Below, piece by piece: positions 1 to 11,328 of a stretch of DNA of 64,000 bases. Both the position numbers and the translations under genes were made by a program. This DNA is from Tricholomella constricta (Eukaryota > Basidiomycota > Agaricomycetes > Agaricales > Lyophyllaceae), in assembly GCA_013368375.1 (NCBI GenBank), contig JAACJP010000031.1, forward strand, positions 62,001 through 126,000, in the 5' to 3' direction. The notes beneath the pieces were generated by a model that saw nothing but the letters and a program-made list of their open reading frames with translations, made no database searches and had not been told where the DNA came from. How positions within the stretch are numbered: position 1 is the first letter of the stretch; every line of letters starts with the position of its first letter.

Positions 1-1523
1 CCTTTCGCCTCGGCAAGCTGACCCATGTAACCACCGCCGGAGTTATTCGTATTGTTTGAGGAGAGTCCTGTCAACAGAGTCTGCAGGAGTTCCTCCGCCG
101 CAGATAACTTATTGCCCGCGGCCGTGTGCTGCTCCTTCACAGTCCCGTACGACGCATTGAGCTCCTCCAGCTGGGCCGTTTTGTCCCCCAACGAGGTTTG
201 GAGCTATTGAGAAATTTAGCATGTTGACCTCCGGGGAAGAGTATAACTCACTTCCTTGAGCTCCCCTTCGAGAGCAGTAACATTCACACCTTCGTCCTTG
301 ATCGTCGTCTCCTTCAGCTCTGCTTGCGTTTTTATCTTCATCGCAGCTTTCCCGAGCTCCTGAAACTCCTCCTCCAACTTCTTGATCTTCCCTCCTCTAC
401 TCATCTCCGCGTCCCTCTTCTTAGTGACATCCTCCATATCCTTCTCCGCCGCCTCGCTTTCCCTAATCGCCTTCTTTCTCCCTCGGTTAACGCCCTCGAC
501 CTCTTCTTTCTTCTCCTCAACCTCTTGCCCCTTCCGTGCGACCTTCTCTTGTGCGTCAGTCCACTCCCACGCTCGCAGCACCCGCCCGATCTTCTCCAGC
601 TCCGAACACGACTTTTGGTACGCGATGAAGGACCGTTTCTCCGTGCGCAGTTTCTCAAGCTTGGGCGTGATCTCTTCGCGGAGGAGAGAGAGGATCTCCT
701 GCACTCTCTTATCCTTCTTCGTCATCGTCTTGATGGCCTTTTCTTTACGATCCTCGAACATGCGCGTACCAGCCGCCTCTTCGACCATGCCAAGAATTTC
801 TTGAGGTCGCATGTTGAGTACCTAAGATGACGTTGTTAATGTACATACAGCGAGAACTCTCGAGTAGGAAGAAAGGATAGTTGAACCAAGATGACGCACT
901 TTGGTGATACGGCCCTGCATGATCACAAAGTTGGGATTGTTGATGTTGAGTTGGACGGACTGGAATAGTGTCTGGACGTTCCCCTGTTGCGCCCTGTGTC
1001 CATTCAGTAGCCATTTTGAGACATTGGGAAGGGAGATCTGGGAAGAGTGAGTGACGGCCTAAAAGACATTTTGGCTCCAGGAACGCACCTGACGCGTCAC
1101 AGTGATCTGCGGGCAATGCTCATATCCCGCCGGGCTCTTCGATTTGTTTGAGTTGTCAAAGACGATCGTTACACTGGCTTTGGTGACGCCAGCCTGCCCT
1201 CGCTTGTAAATGAGATCCTGTTGGTTTGCTGCGCGCATCTGCCATACAAGACGCGCTCTTAGTTCACTCCTGCTTCGTCAGAACGTAGTATACATACCTG
1301 CGCCATGTTTGTGATTCCCAGAACGAAACATATCGCGTCGAGGATGTTGGACTTGCCCGAGCCATTCAGGCCCGTGATCGCGTTGAAAGAAGGGTCCCAT
1401 CCTGTAATTTGGGTCCGTACGGGGTATGATTTGAATCCTACAGAGACGCGCAGTTCAGCCAGGGGTGTTAGATCTGAAAAAAATTGTAAACGTACCCTCG
1501 ATGACCAGCTCTTCAATCCTCAT
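1..1523 (-). CDS. SMC2: SMC2, condensin ATPase subunit (N-terminal part)
   Basis: SMC2 is a core subunit of condensin, which compacts mitotic chromosomes; its N-terminal head binds ATP with the C-terminal head after coiled-coil folding. Six exons can be read on the minus strand: 1496-1523, 1298-1437, 1089-1238, 900-1037, 252-821 and 1-203 (continuing off the window). The start [10 protein letters not shown] is followed by [18 protein letters not shown] and the Walker A motif GLNGSGKSN, then the conserved [15 protein letters not shown] and [13 protein letters not shown], after which a Lys/Glu-rich coiled coil begins. The [12 protein letters not shown] stretch near the edge is typical of SMC2 rather than SMC1, 3 or 4. 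Exons close in frame. About 410 codons are visible of a protein usually near 1,200; the hinge and C-terminal head lie outside. No defect is seen. Confidence 0.95.
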
Positions 1524-2077
1524 TTTGCTAATGATGCACGAGGTCGTTGACCCGGCGCATGTTGAGCTTGTCACGGTCAGGCTCTCGGCTATCACCGGTA
1601 AAATGCCAAGACCCCGGACACTCTCTGCATCAAAGAAGCATGATCCCGGTTTGAACAAATGCGGTAACGTGCGGCAATCGAGTCGCGGGAAATCCTCGAA
1701 GATCGAGCAAGAGCCATGCCGGCATCAGGACTGGAATTTGCCTGAAAGAATCACAGCGTTCGAATGGACAAAGCCTACCAACAACGATGGTGGCCTACAT
1801 TCCATTGAAGTTGGTTGAAAGGTAAGTATCAGCAATGATTAAAGGTCTTGGCGTGATAATTGAATATTGGTTTCCGCACAAACAGAAATAAGCTATATTC
1901 AGTTGTCGATCGTTATGCATGCGCCGCGACCCCAGAACCACTTAAAAAAGCCCGCTAATCGTCCACAAAGGCGCGACTACCTCGCCTCCTTTTTCGCCTT
2001 TCCTTCCCTCAATTGCCTCCTAACGCCCAAATCCTTCCCTGCAGCATCGCCCAGTGCAACCGATTTTTGCGCCTGTC
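1524..2077. promoter_or_regulatory. Divergent intergenic region, SMC2 / DUF262 gene
   Basis: This 554-bp stretch separates two divergent start codons and must hold both promoters and 5' leaders. Pyrimidine-rich runs near 1990-2040, as in many fungal leaders, precede the plus-strand start. No clear TATA box or convincing extra gene was found; short open frames here have no recognisable product. Confidence 0.5.
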
Positions 2078-5000
2078 ATGTCTCTCCAGTTCGACGACGA
2101 CTCAGATCTGACCGACCTCTCAGACGATGAACCGAGCCCGTTGCAAGCACCATCTATTCCAAAGACAGAAGCGGTTCCTGCAAAGAAAGTCGCCGACAAC
2201 GTTCCTCATCTTCCCAAATATCGCCATGTTACGTATTCTACAGTGGCCATCCATGGTCCGCACCCCAACCGCATGCTCAAGGGACTTGGATTTGCTTACA
2301 TTTTTTTTCTAGCCCTCATACGGGACAAGATGGTCGATCTGGATCCAGAGTATCAGCGGGGTAAGCCGTCTCACTTGGGCGCTTTTCGGCTCATCGAACT
2401 GTCTTCGCAGGTGTCGTTTGGAGTGAAACAAAGCAAGGAGACCTCATCGACTCCCTCATGCACCATTACGTCGTTTATCCGATCGTTTTCGGTTCGTTCT
2501 GCCTCATTTTCTGCTTGAAGTATCCTAATGCGGACTTTGCAGCCATTCGGCCAATAAGTGACGGTGCTGAAATAAGTGAAATAAGGGTGTGTATTGACGG
2601 AAAGCAGAGGATAACCGCGATCCAGCAGTGAGTCTTATCTCCGAAAGAAACACGAACAACTTCTCACCATGTATCTTAGATTCATGGATAACAAAGTGCG
2701 CCCACCAGTTCTTATCAAGGCGTCCATGATCTCATTTCTTCCATCCCTCACAGATACCCTGTGAGCCTCACTGCAAAATTTTCCGAAGTCTCCATGATCC
2801 AAACATCTTACAAACGCTGCGCACCATCTAGACAAGGACTCGTGCGTTGCCCCTTTCTCTCTCTGAATTATGTACCATGTCTCACATTAATTTAAGTCGG
2901 TTGAGCAAAGACGTGTGGTACTCGAAGGTTCCACAAGGTCGGAAGGGACATGTTATATCAGACGTTATGCGAATGCGTTTCAGCCATACACAACTTGCTG
3001 TGTACGAATACGATGCCATCAACGACTACGACGAACGTGAAGTATTCCAGGCATGTATCATCCAGTATATCCTTTCTACATCGACAGCAACCTCACCATA
3101 CTCAACAGCGAGTGCAGAATGGTGTCGCTTTGTCTGCTCACGGTTAGTGCAACCTTGACCATAGTTTTCCAGTCGTTCAATTGTTCTCCAGAACGTCTAA
3201 GGGCCATAAATGGTCTCCACGCCGATATGGTCAGGGAGATGTATAGAGCGACGACTTGCGAGCTACGAAAATTCTTCTTCTGGGAGGACGCGAAGGGCAA
3301 GGACTTCTTCATGTTGAGCCAGCTTGCATGCCTCATCAACCACCATCTCTCGGACAAGAAGGGCGACTACCCTGCCACCGAGCTCAAGCTCCAGCGCGTC
3401 GAAACCTATCTCCACGGGAAGACTGCACCAGGCCCGCAGCTGCGAGCAGCCGTTTTGGGCGTCGTTGATACACTGAATAGCCTCATTGCGAATTCTCAGT
3501 GGAGCCGATCGTTCGAGGGCATAAAACCCATGTGGTTCGTCATGGCGGGTTTCTTGATCTACTTGCACCGCTCGCGGTTCTCGCTGGCCCAAATCGCGGA
3601 AGCGGTTGGGCAGATGAAGGATATGGGGCGCACTGCGACGGCTGCGAAGGCATACAAGGACCTCGCGGTGTTCGTGGTGAATAAAGCCAAGACTCTGAAG
3701 TTGAAAGGGGATGGGAATGACATCCCAGCATCCTCTGTTCTGTTCAATGGCCAACAGGCGGGCGTGTCCACGGCCAGTGCATCTGCATCCACGAGCAGGC
3801 AAGGTCCTGCTGATGCGGCGCCGTCCGTCGCTAGTACATCGGCTTCTACGGGCGGGAATTGTGTTGTTCAGAACCCCCCGAAGCGAAAGCGAAGTAAAGA
3901 CGATTCGGACGAAGAGGAAGATGCGGATGTAGAGGATCAGGCGCCCAAAAGAAAAACCTTTTTGACGAGGAGGAAGATTCAGCGCTTGCCAGTTGATTCG
4001 GATGATGATGACGACGTGCCTTTGATCCAGTCAGCCCCTCATCGGATGAAGAGTGCTGCTGCTCAGACGTCTGTCACGAAGCTTGGGTCGACCAAGGCAA
4101 CTGCGAGTGCGAGAAAAGCAACGACAACGGTGAAACGCACTGCAAAGGCTAAAACATCAGGATCTGCAGCAAGGGCCGCTACAAATCAGATTGCATCAAC
4201 TTCGGCATCGACGTCAACCAACCAAGCTGCTATATCCTCGCAGGTTGGCAAACCATCCGTCAGACCTGCGATGTCGACAAGGACTAAGAAAGTCACGACC
4301 CCTAGCGCAATTCTCACCGGAGAGAGTCCTCCCGAGCGCCCAGCTAGCCAGGGAAAAACGCCTCCGGCCACCACCTCGCAATTGAATTCGCAAATGCCCA
4401 CGCCGCCTGTATCTTCCGGCGCGTCTGCCACTCCTGGCCCTCTTCCTCTTCCAACCCCACGCGCGCTGAACAGTTCTCAACCTCCTACGCCAATGTTCAC
4501 GCCCGGATCCAACAGGCCTTCCCACATTTATAACATCAAAGCCGAGCCCAGGCACTCCCCAGTTTGCACACCGCCCCCCCACTTTTCTGCCTCAAACAGG
4601 CTCGCGCCCGTGCGCGCCGCTAGAGCAAGGATCGCTGCGCAGCAGGAGCAGCAACCGCTGATCATGTCTGCGTCTGCGTCTACGTCTGCGCCGTCGTCCG
4701 CGAGGTGGCAAGATCCGCGGCGCCGCATGTCATCGAATCATGAACCCGTTCCCGACCCGCCCTCGCCTAGTGAATCAGATTTAGACGCAGATTTGAAGAT
4801 GCACCTTGACAAAATCGAGAGCATACTCAATACGGTACCGAGTACACGCGCGCCTGAGCTGCGGCCGCACGCCTCGACAGACGTTTTCATGGCAAATGGC
4901 ACTCGCACTCGCGGCGGGAACGTAAGCAGTTCGTTAAATGGTTTCGACCCTCTCGCCCATCTTGTTGCTGCGCGTCCACAAAAGTCGCCACCTTTCGCTG

Positions 5001-5371
5001 TACCATGGCAACACGCAAGGTCGCAGCAGAAACCTACGGTGGATCCAATAAATACGGATGTTGACCTCCACCGCAGGGTCAGTGGTCCCAGCAGCCGGGG
5101 TCAGCATCAGCCCCAGACGACGCCCATGTCGGGAAACCTGACGTCGAGAACGAGCCAGAGCCAGTCATCCACCTCACTGTTTGACATAAGCCCGATAGCG
5201 AGGATGACAACGGCGATGGCGAGTAGATCGATCTCGCGCTCGTCAAGGTCTTTGAGGGATTATTTCGAGTCACAGAGGGAGAGGGAGAGGGAAAGCGAAC
5301 TTAAGGACTGCTTTCGACTCGGAGGGCGTGACCGAAGCATGGACTCACGTGGCAGCCGTTCGCGGCGGTGA
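2078..5371 (+). CDS. DUF262 (GmrSD N-terminal-like) domain protein with long disordered tail
   Basis: Ten exons join exactly in frame (2793 nt, 930 aa): 2078-2255, 2313-2360, 2411-2491, 2543-2627, 2680-2695, 2754-2760, 2832-2841, 2897-3050, 3109-3142 and 3192-5371. ATG 2078 is used because the upstream in-frame codon is GTG. After an acidic leader, residues about 60-210 carry DUF262 hallmarks: DLDPEYQR, VVWSETKQGDLIDSL, the signature IDGKQRITAIQ, and EREVFQRVQNGVALS. In bacteria this ParB-like fold occurs in GmrSD-type restriction enzymes; the role of fungal members is not known to me and none is assigned. The remaining part is Ser/Pro/Ala/Thr-rich with acidic and basic patches, probably disordered and nuclear. 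Three successive exons are only 16, 7 and 10 nt, and the intron after 3050 appears to have a GC donor. An alternative last exon after a GT at 5370 would add only a few residues. Confidence 0.8.
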
Positions 5372-5997
5372 GTCTGTCGCTGTCCTCTGCCGTCCGAGGT
5401 TGTCATGCTCAAGCTGTCTAATGCTCTCGTAGGGATTGATCGACCGATGCGCGGTTTGGGGAAATCAAGGCAACATTTTCCTAGAGAATCTTGCGGCAGA
5501 CTTTATAGAGCCTGATCTTCAGAATTTAGGCCATCTAAATCGCCTCCGATCTACTTCTCCCCATGCCGAGTCGTTCCCCTGTTTACTTTAATCTTCCATG
5601 CACCCAGTCTACTATGCCCTTCACATCTCATGACCCATCATGCATTATGACCCTTGCCCTTCTACATCTCGTGACCATTCATGACATCTCCCTCGCTCCC
5701 CTTCACCTGTATCACACTCTCCTTCTCACATCTTTTCTATTTCTTGTCTTCATCTCGCCATAAGTACCTCTCGCTGGTCATGGGCTTCTGCATTTCCGCG
5801 ACCATCTAATGACTTGCCATGCGACTGCTCAAATGTATTACTGTCTCTCCAGTTTAAGGTACCTCATTTTGTTCCCATAACCACATTATCCACCAGCTGT
5901 AATACATACGATACCTATATCATTGAGCCTGCTTATTGAACTCCAACTACTGCTACCCGTCCATGCGGTATTCATTTACCACCACGCGTCACAAGTC
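5372..5997. other. Convergent intergenic region
   Basis: This is the 3' space between the convergent DUF262 and F-box genes. It is rich in pyrimidines (5560-5760) and has no ORF with recognisable homology. It presumably holds the two 3' UTRs. Confidence 0.5.
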
Positions 5998-7934
5998 CTA
6001 ATCCGATCGTGTCCACCTGGCTCCAGAGAGCAGCTGCACGAATTGTAACGATGGACAATGCTTCGCCCACGTCGTGACATGCGCCCTTTCCGGATCCGAA
6101 AGTGTTGTCGGCCTCGCTGAGTCGATTGCCTCTCGAGACGCATCGACCTTGAAGCGAGTCCTGAGCTGGATGAGGCCGTGATAACGAGACAGCGCGGAAG
6201 TAATAATTTTATACAGGGCCTGGACAGCAAGCATGGAAGTAACGTTACGTCAGTCGATCTGACAGTTCTGACTGTGGAGTGAGATTCGAGGGCGCGTACC
6301 TGGTCTATACCGGCTGAGGAAGTGGGTAGCTCGATCTCAAGAGCCTGTAGCAGTTGACAGCGCCCTGTCGTGTTCTTTGGGTCTGTGGTGGGGTGGGATA
6401 GGGCAGCTCCGGCGCTGATGACCTTGCCGATGGTCCGCTTGTCGACCGTGGGCCCGAACTTGAGGACTAGGGTGGTGATTCCGTGCAAGGTGTTGAGCAG
6501 GGCGGCGGGCCGAAGACCGGTATAGAGCGTGTTGTTGATGCTGAAGGTGACGTGTTGCAAGGGCCGAGGCGGGACACTGTGTCCGGTTGTGAGGAGTGAT
6601 GTGATGATAGATGGCGTTGCAACGAGTGTCGTCAGGGCAGGCAACAGTGCGGGGGAATTGAATGGTGACTTGGGGGTGGCTGGTGGGAGGAAGATGAAGG
6701 TGGAAGTTGGGGAGCCGGAGGGAGTGACGTTGGGGGTCAGGACCCCATGAGTGTTCAATGAATCAGTGAGGGTGCCGTTTGGGGAATGTAAACTCTTGGA
6801 TGTGTCAGTACGAGATGTGTTTAATGTGTTTGAAGGGGTATTGATTGGGTCGAGGAGGTTGGGGAAAGCGAGATGTGTGATATTGGTTTGTCCGTCCAGC
6901 CAGGCGAATAGTTGTATTGTTTCGGCATTGGTCAGAGCATGGTTCAGGAAGGTCAGTTTCTTGAGTCCAAACGCGCTGTGGTGTCGTAAAAATGTGTGGT
7001 CGAACGAGGGAAGAACGAGCGAAGTTATGCGATGCATGTTCTGGAAAGCGACAGTGAAAGTAGCAGTTAGGGCGGGGGAAAATGACGGAGGATTTGTGTA
7101 CACGCCATTGCAATTGGATTGCGGCGGAAAGAAGGTAGGCCATATGTGGCACTCGAACGTCCTCACGAGGTCCGTCAGGTCGTGGCGATAGGCCAGCAGA
7201 GTGACCAGCCCTTCCACCTGTTTGGGCCGCAGAGTTCGTAAATCCAACGTCTCATAGAAGACGAATCTGGCCGCAGAACAGAAATCACGGGAGATTATGG
7301 CGAGTGACGAGACGACGTGCCGAGGAAGAAATGATAGGATGACGACTAGGACTTCGGTCGGTATCCGAGGAGTCGAGGGAGGGCGATCTTGCTTAAGCCG
7401 TGCGGCGCTCGATGAACGTGCCAATGCCTTACTTTTGATTCCCGACGCGCGCAAAAGATTCGGGGAGCTCATGGCTCGTATCCTCTCATGTCCAGCGTTA
7501 GTGGCCATATGGAATGGTGACTCTTCATCGATGGCAGTGAACGGGGATGGCGGAAGTGAACGATTAGAGGAGATGGAAACCGCGCGACCCAACCCACTTG
7601 GTCTTCGAATCTCATCCAAAGAAGCTTCCGATTCAGTGGGGGAGGTTTCGTCAGTGGTGACCATCCACCGAGACCCGAGTGGAGCCTGAACATCAAGAGG
7701 CGCGACTGGGGTCGCAGGTTGTCTCTTCTTCCTGCTTGAAAATATAGTTGAAACGCGTCGAATAATGTTCCCAGGGCCTGATGTCCTGCTGCCATTGACG
7801 ACAGCAGCAGGTGTGGGTGACTGCGGGGAACTTATGTTCTCAACAGCTGGTGGGAACGGTATGGGCGACAGTGATGCTTCAGAGGCAGGGTGCTGTGCAG
7901 GAGCGAGTGAACGACGGCGATGGAGGAAAGACAT
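5998..7934 (-). CDS. F-box protein with leucine-rich C-terminal half
   Basis: Two exons, 6300-7934 and 5998-6219, joined across an 80-nt GT-AG intron, give 618 aa with exact frame closure. The N-terminal 185 residues are basic and Ser/Pro-rich and look disordered. An F-box lies at about residues 188-232 (IPTEVLVVILSFLPRHVV), which in the family docks to Skp1 of SCF ubiquitin ligases. The rest contains hydrophobic repeats of the irregular LRR-like kind found in basidiomycete F-box proteins, with a Ser/Thr/Pro-rich insertion near residues 385-430. The second exon ends HCPSLQFVQLLSGARW, typical of the closing strand in these proteins. The bound substrate cannot be predicted. Reading on through the intron would give a different Cys/Arg-rich tail, so the spliced form is preferred. 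Confidence 0.8.
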
Positions 7935-8463
7935 AGGTACTTTGAGGTCAACCAGTAAAGAGACGCTTGGGGTATGTCAAAAGAACGGGGATCACGCTAG
8001 AACAGGTTCCAAGACAAGTTCCAAGACGTCGAGCATGTCATGGACACAAAATTAAAATTTGACCCTCGGCAACCGGTCAGAACCGCATTTGGCAGAAATG
8101 GCAACCCGTCGATCCCACAGAAGACCCACACCACGTGGCGCATAGAGCTGGGCGATTGGGACCTATAGATTTGCGGAGGTGGCGCAGTCGATGGTCACAG
8201 AGCATTTCACGGATGAGGGTAATAAAAGAAGGCGCCTTGAGGCCCAACAGAAGAGCCTCAGGAACAGAGCAATCCAAAGGCCAGAAACGGTGGCAGTGCA
8301 CCGGCAATCAAATATCCCATGTGTATCTGGGATGATGGCGAGTCCGAAGGGTACGTAACTCTAATATCCTTGGTGTTGACTGTAAAATTCGCTAGCTGTT
8401 CTTGCAGATAGTATAAAGTAGTATACAACAAAGCGACGTACATGGCTCGTAACACTACAGATG
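7935..8463. other. Intergenic; no HyuB sequence
   Basis: This space lies upstream of the F-box gene and downstream of the HyuA-only oxoprolinase. I looked on both strands for the hydantoinase B half that should follow HyuA and saw none. It contains a short direct repeat (ttccaagacaagttccaagac, about 8008) and no supported gene. Confidence 0.55.
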
Positions 8464-11328
8464 CTATTTCAACGTAATATACAAATGCTTGCTTGTCAGT
8501 ACCCCACGAGCCCCGGGAACAAGCACAATAGTCTGCGTCTGATCAATGATCATCGCAGGTCCCTCTAACGTATCGCCGACTTCGAGGTTATCCAGCAAGA
8601 ACACAGGGGTATCATTCACCCGCCCGACGTGCTCAAAGTATACGCTGTACGTGCTCTCCGCCTTCGCTCTGTGCACTGGTCTCGTGCTTAATTTCGCCAC
8701 TTCGGAATACACAGATTCCCCTAGGGTGTCGAATGTTTTTCCGATACCGCGGACCTAACAAACCGAGATGAGCGAACAGCAATTCATGGTGATCACAGAA
8801 TGATACACACCTTGATGTCGTCGACGATGATGCTTTTCGTGTCGAGCAAGAATCCAAATTCGGATTTATACGCCTTGTTAAACGCCGTCTCAAAGTCTTC
8901 CTCGCCGTTGGACTCAGCGAGAACCATAAGCGCAGTGTCTGTGCCTTCGAAACGCATGTTTAACATGCGCTCAACATGGACGCGCTTCTCTTCAAAGCCC
9001 TGCTTCGCCAACTCTGCCTTTACGTCTTTCGTCAGCTTATCCAAGCGTGCAAGCAAAGACTCCTTGTTGTTCTGTGTGTAGAAAGTGGAACATGGCTCTT
9101 GAAGCTCGTACACCCTACAAACATTTATTTAGTAAGGCCGTAGCTGGGGTCATATCTTATTCATAGCGAGTGACCCACCTGTCGGCGAGCGCTAATCCGT
9201 AAGCAGAGAGGATGGAACTGTAGCGATGGATCAAGATGGTCTTTATCCCGAGGAGACTCGCAATCTCGCAAGCATGTTGACCGCCTGCGCCTCCGAAGCT
9301 GGCCAAGCTGGAGACAAGTTCAGGAGAGTGACCTGGAGTATAGAAATAAGCAAGCCTACATGTGTTTGGACGTTGCATGACCCCGCGCTTCCGTCAACGC
9401 CCGTATAGGCCGGCACATCGTTTCGTTTGCTACCTTGATGAATCTTGGTGAAAATGCCCATCAGGATATGCAAGCAGATACAAAACTGAAATTGCGAACC
9501 CATAAACGATTTCATCGAGCGAAAGATCGTGCTGGAGCTCATGACTGTCGTTGATTTCCAAGGCGACCTTCTCGAACGCGACCTTGGATGCCTGCACATC
9601 CAAAGGTTCCTTTTCTGATTTTCCAAAGATCTTCGGGAAATAATCCGGTATCAGTCGGCCAAGGATAAGATTGGCGTCGGTGACAGCCAATGGGCCGCCT
9701 TTCCTAAACCCTATATCAGCATGAACAGCATTTTATGCGTTTCACCGTGCAGGTATTCACCGATAACAGGCTGGTCCGGGCTCTGCTCCCGCACTTTCCG
9801 GTCCAGCAAGGAAAAGACCGTTGCGGAAACTGAGGCAAGAACCGCCACCTGCGGCTACCGTATTGATGTCCAGCTGGGGCGACTGAATCGTTACACCGGC
9901 GGTAGTGGTTTCATACACGATTTCGTATCTCCCGTCGAACCGAGAAACATCCGTCGACGTTCCCCCGACATCCAGTCTGACAAATGGCTGTCAGCATATA
10001 TAAAACACGATGAAACAGCGCAGAAACTGACCCAATGATGGGGTGCTTCCTCTCTGGGTCCCAGCTCGTCAATGCATATCCGACGACACCACCTGCCGGA
10101 CCGCTGAGAATGCTCTTCAAACCGGAGAAGTTGTCGAGATCGACCAGGCCACCGTCGCTTCCCATGAACTCAACACGCGGGCCATTCACATGGCCGCCTC
10201 TGAGTTTCGAATCGAAGCCTTTGAAAAATCCATCGAGGTATTCACGAAGAATGGGCGTGAGATAAGCGTCGGCGGTAGAGGATACTCCTCGCGGAACCAT
10301 CTTGATCATGGGGAGCAGCTGTGCCGATTCAGAGACGTGGGTGAAGCCAATCGAACGCGCTAGGTCTCCAATAATCCGTTCGTGATCGGGGAAGGTGTAT
10401 GAGTGGACAAATACAATTGCCAGAGAGCGATATCCTTCGTCGTATAATTTCCGGAGGTCGCGTTCGACCACTTCGACATCTGGCAATGCTTGTTCAGCTC
10501 ATGTCCGGTGGGATAAAGGTATAACATACCAGGTCGCTTCAGAATGCGCACCGCTTCTCCGGAAAGGCCTCTTACGATGTCACCAGGCCCTTCTGCGTCT
10601 CCCTGTCCATCCCAGCCCTTGCCTCTGTATCCTCTGGTGATGCTTCCGTCCTCACCGAACTGCACAGCGTGTTCTTCCGACTTGGGATCAGACGTGTAGC
10701 CAACTAGTGTGACGCGTTCATCAACCTCAACCACTGTCGAGTAAAGAGGCGCCGGCCGTCGGATATTTAAATCAAAAATCTTCGGACGAGCCTGGTTGCC
10801 AATGAGGAGGAGATCCTTAAAGCCGCGAGTGATCAAAAGGGCATGTTTGTGCCCTTTACGCTCGAGGAGAGCATTAGTGGCCACCGTGGTTGATAATCGA
10901 ATATAATCTACTCAGGTGAATCCTTCAGACGCCACCCTGCAGAGATTACCTTCGACGAACCTAGTTTGCTCGTTTCCAGAGTCGTTCCTCGGGGTATAGT
11001 TTGTCCAGTGACTTTCTCGAGCACGCGCCGTATACCTTCCGTAGGCGCATCCTTGTAGTTCCCAGGATCTTGAGATACTAGAGGTATGGGTAATTAGCCG
11101 ACTGTTGCGCGACGGTGAAGATGCAGAATCGGCGTACACAATTTCACCACCAGCTCCTTCCTCTGTCTCGGGTTTTCCGGGTCGGGATAAGATCTACAGA
11201 GTGAAACGACGGGTCAGCAAGAGGAAGATCTTTGCAGAGAAGTCGACGTGCGCGTGGACATCGCAGAAAGTCCCTCCTCTATCGGCGCAAATCTGAATGG
11301 AGCGATCGGGTATATTGATAGTCTGCAT
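8464..11328 (-). CDS. 5-oxoprolinase-like protein reduced to the HyuA half
   Basis: Eukaryotic 5-oxoprolinase (OXP1/OPLAH, about 1,280 aa) opens 5-oxoproline to glutamate with ATP in the glutathione cycle and normally fuses HyuA and HyuB halves. Eleven exons close in frame (2304 nt, 767 aa): 11252-11328, 11138-11193, 10961-11077, 10530-10907, 10032-10479, 9761-9976, 9500-9703, 9360-9443, 9179-9307, 8811-9114 and 8464-8754. Motifs in order: [84 protein letters not shown] and [14 protein letters not shown]. These are the full HyuA fold with its nucleotide-binding (acetokinase-like) loops. The protein stops at HLYITLK, where the linker to HyuB should begin, and HyuB is absent downstream. The HyuA frame is undamaged, so this is either a recent truncation or a stable half-protein. 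The first intron seems to use a GC donor. Confidence 0.85.

Noticed and set aside
324..830. Long plus-strand open frame opposite SMC2
   Set aside because: It is the mirror of the Lys/Glu-rich SMC2 coiled coil and shows only a Leu-rich composition; the minus frame has the conserved motifs.
5976..6300. Unspliced long form of the first F-box protein
   Set aside because: The intron has clean GT and AG ends and splicing yields a family-typical LRR end; the unspliced tail is low-complexity.
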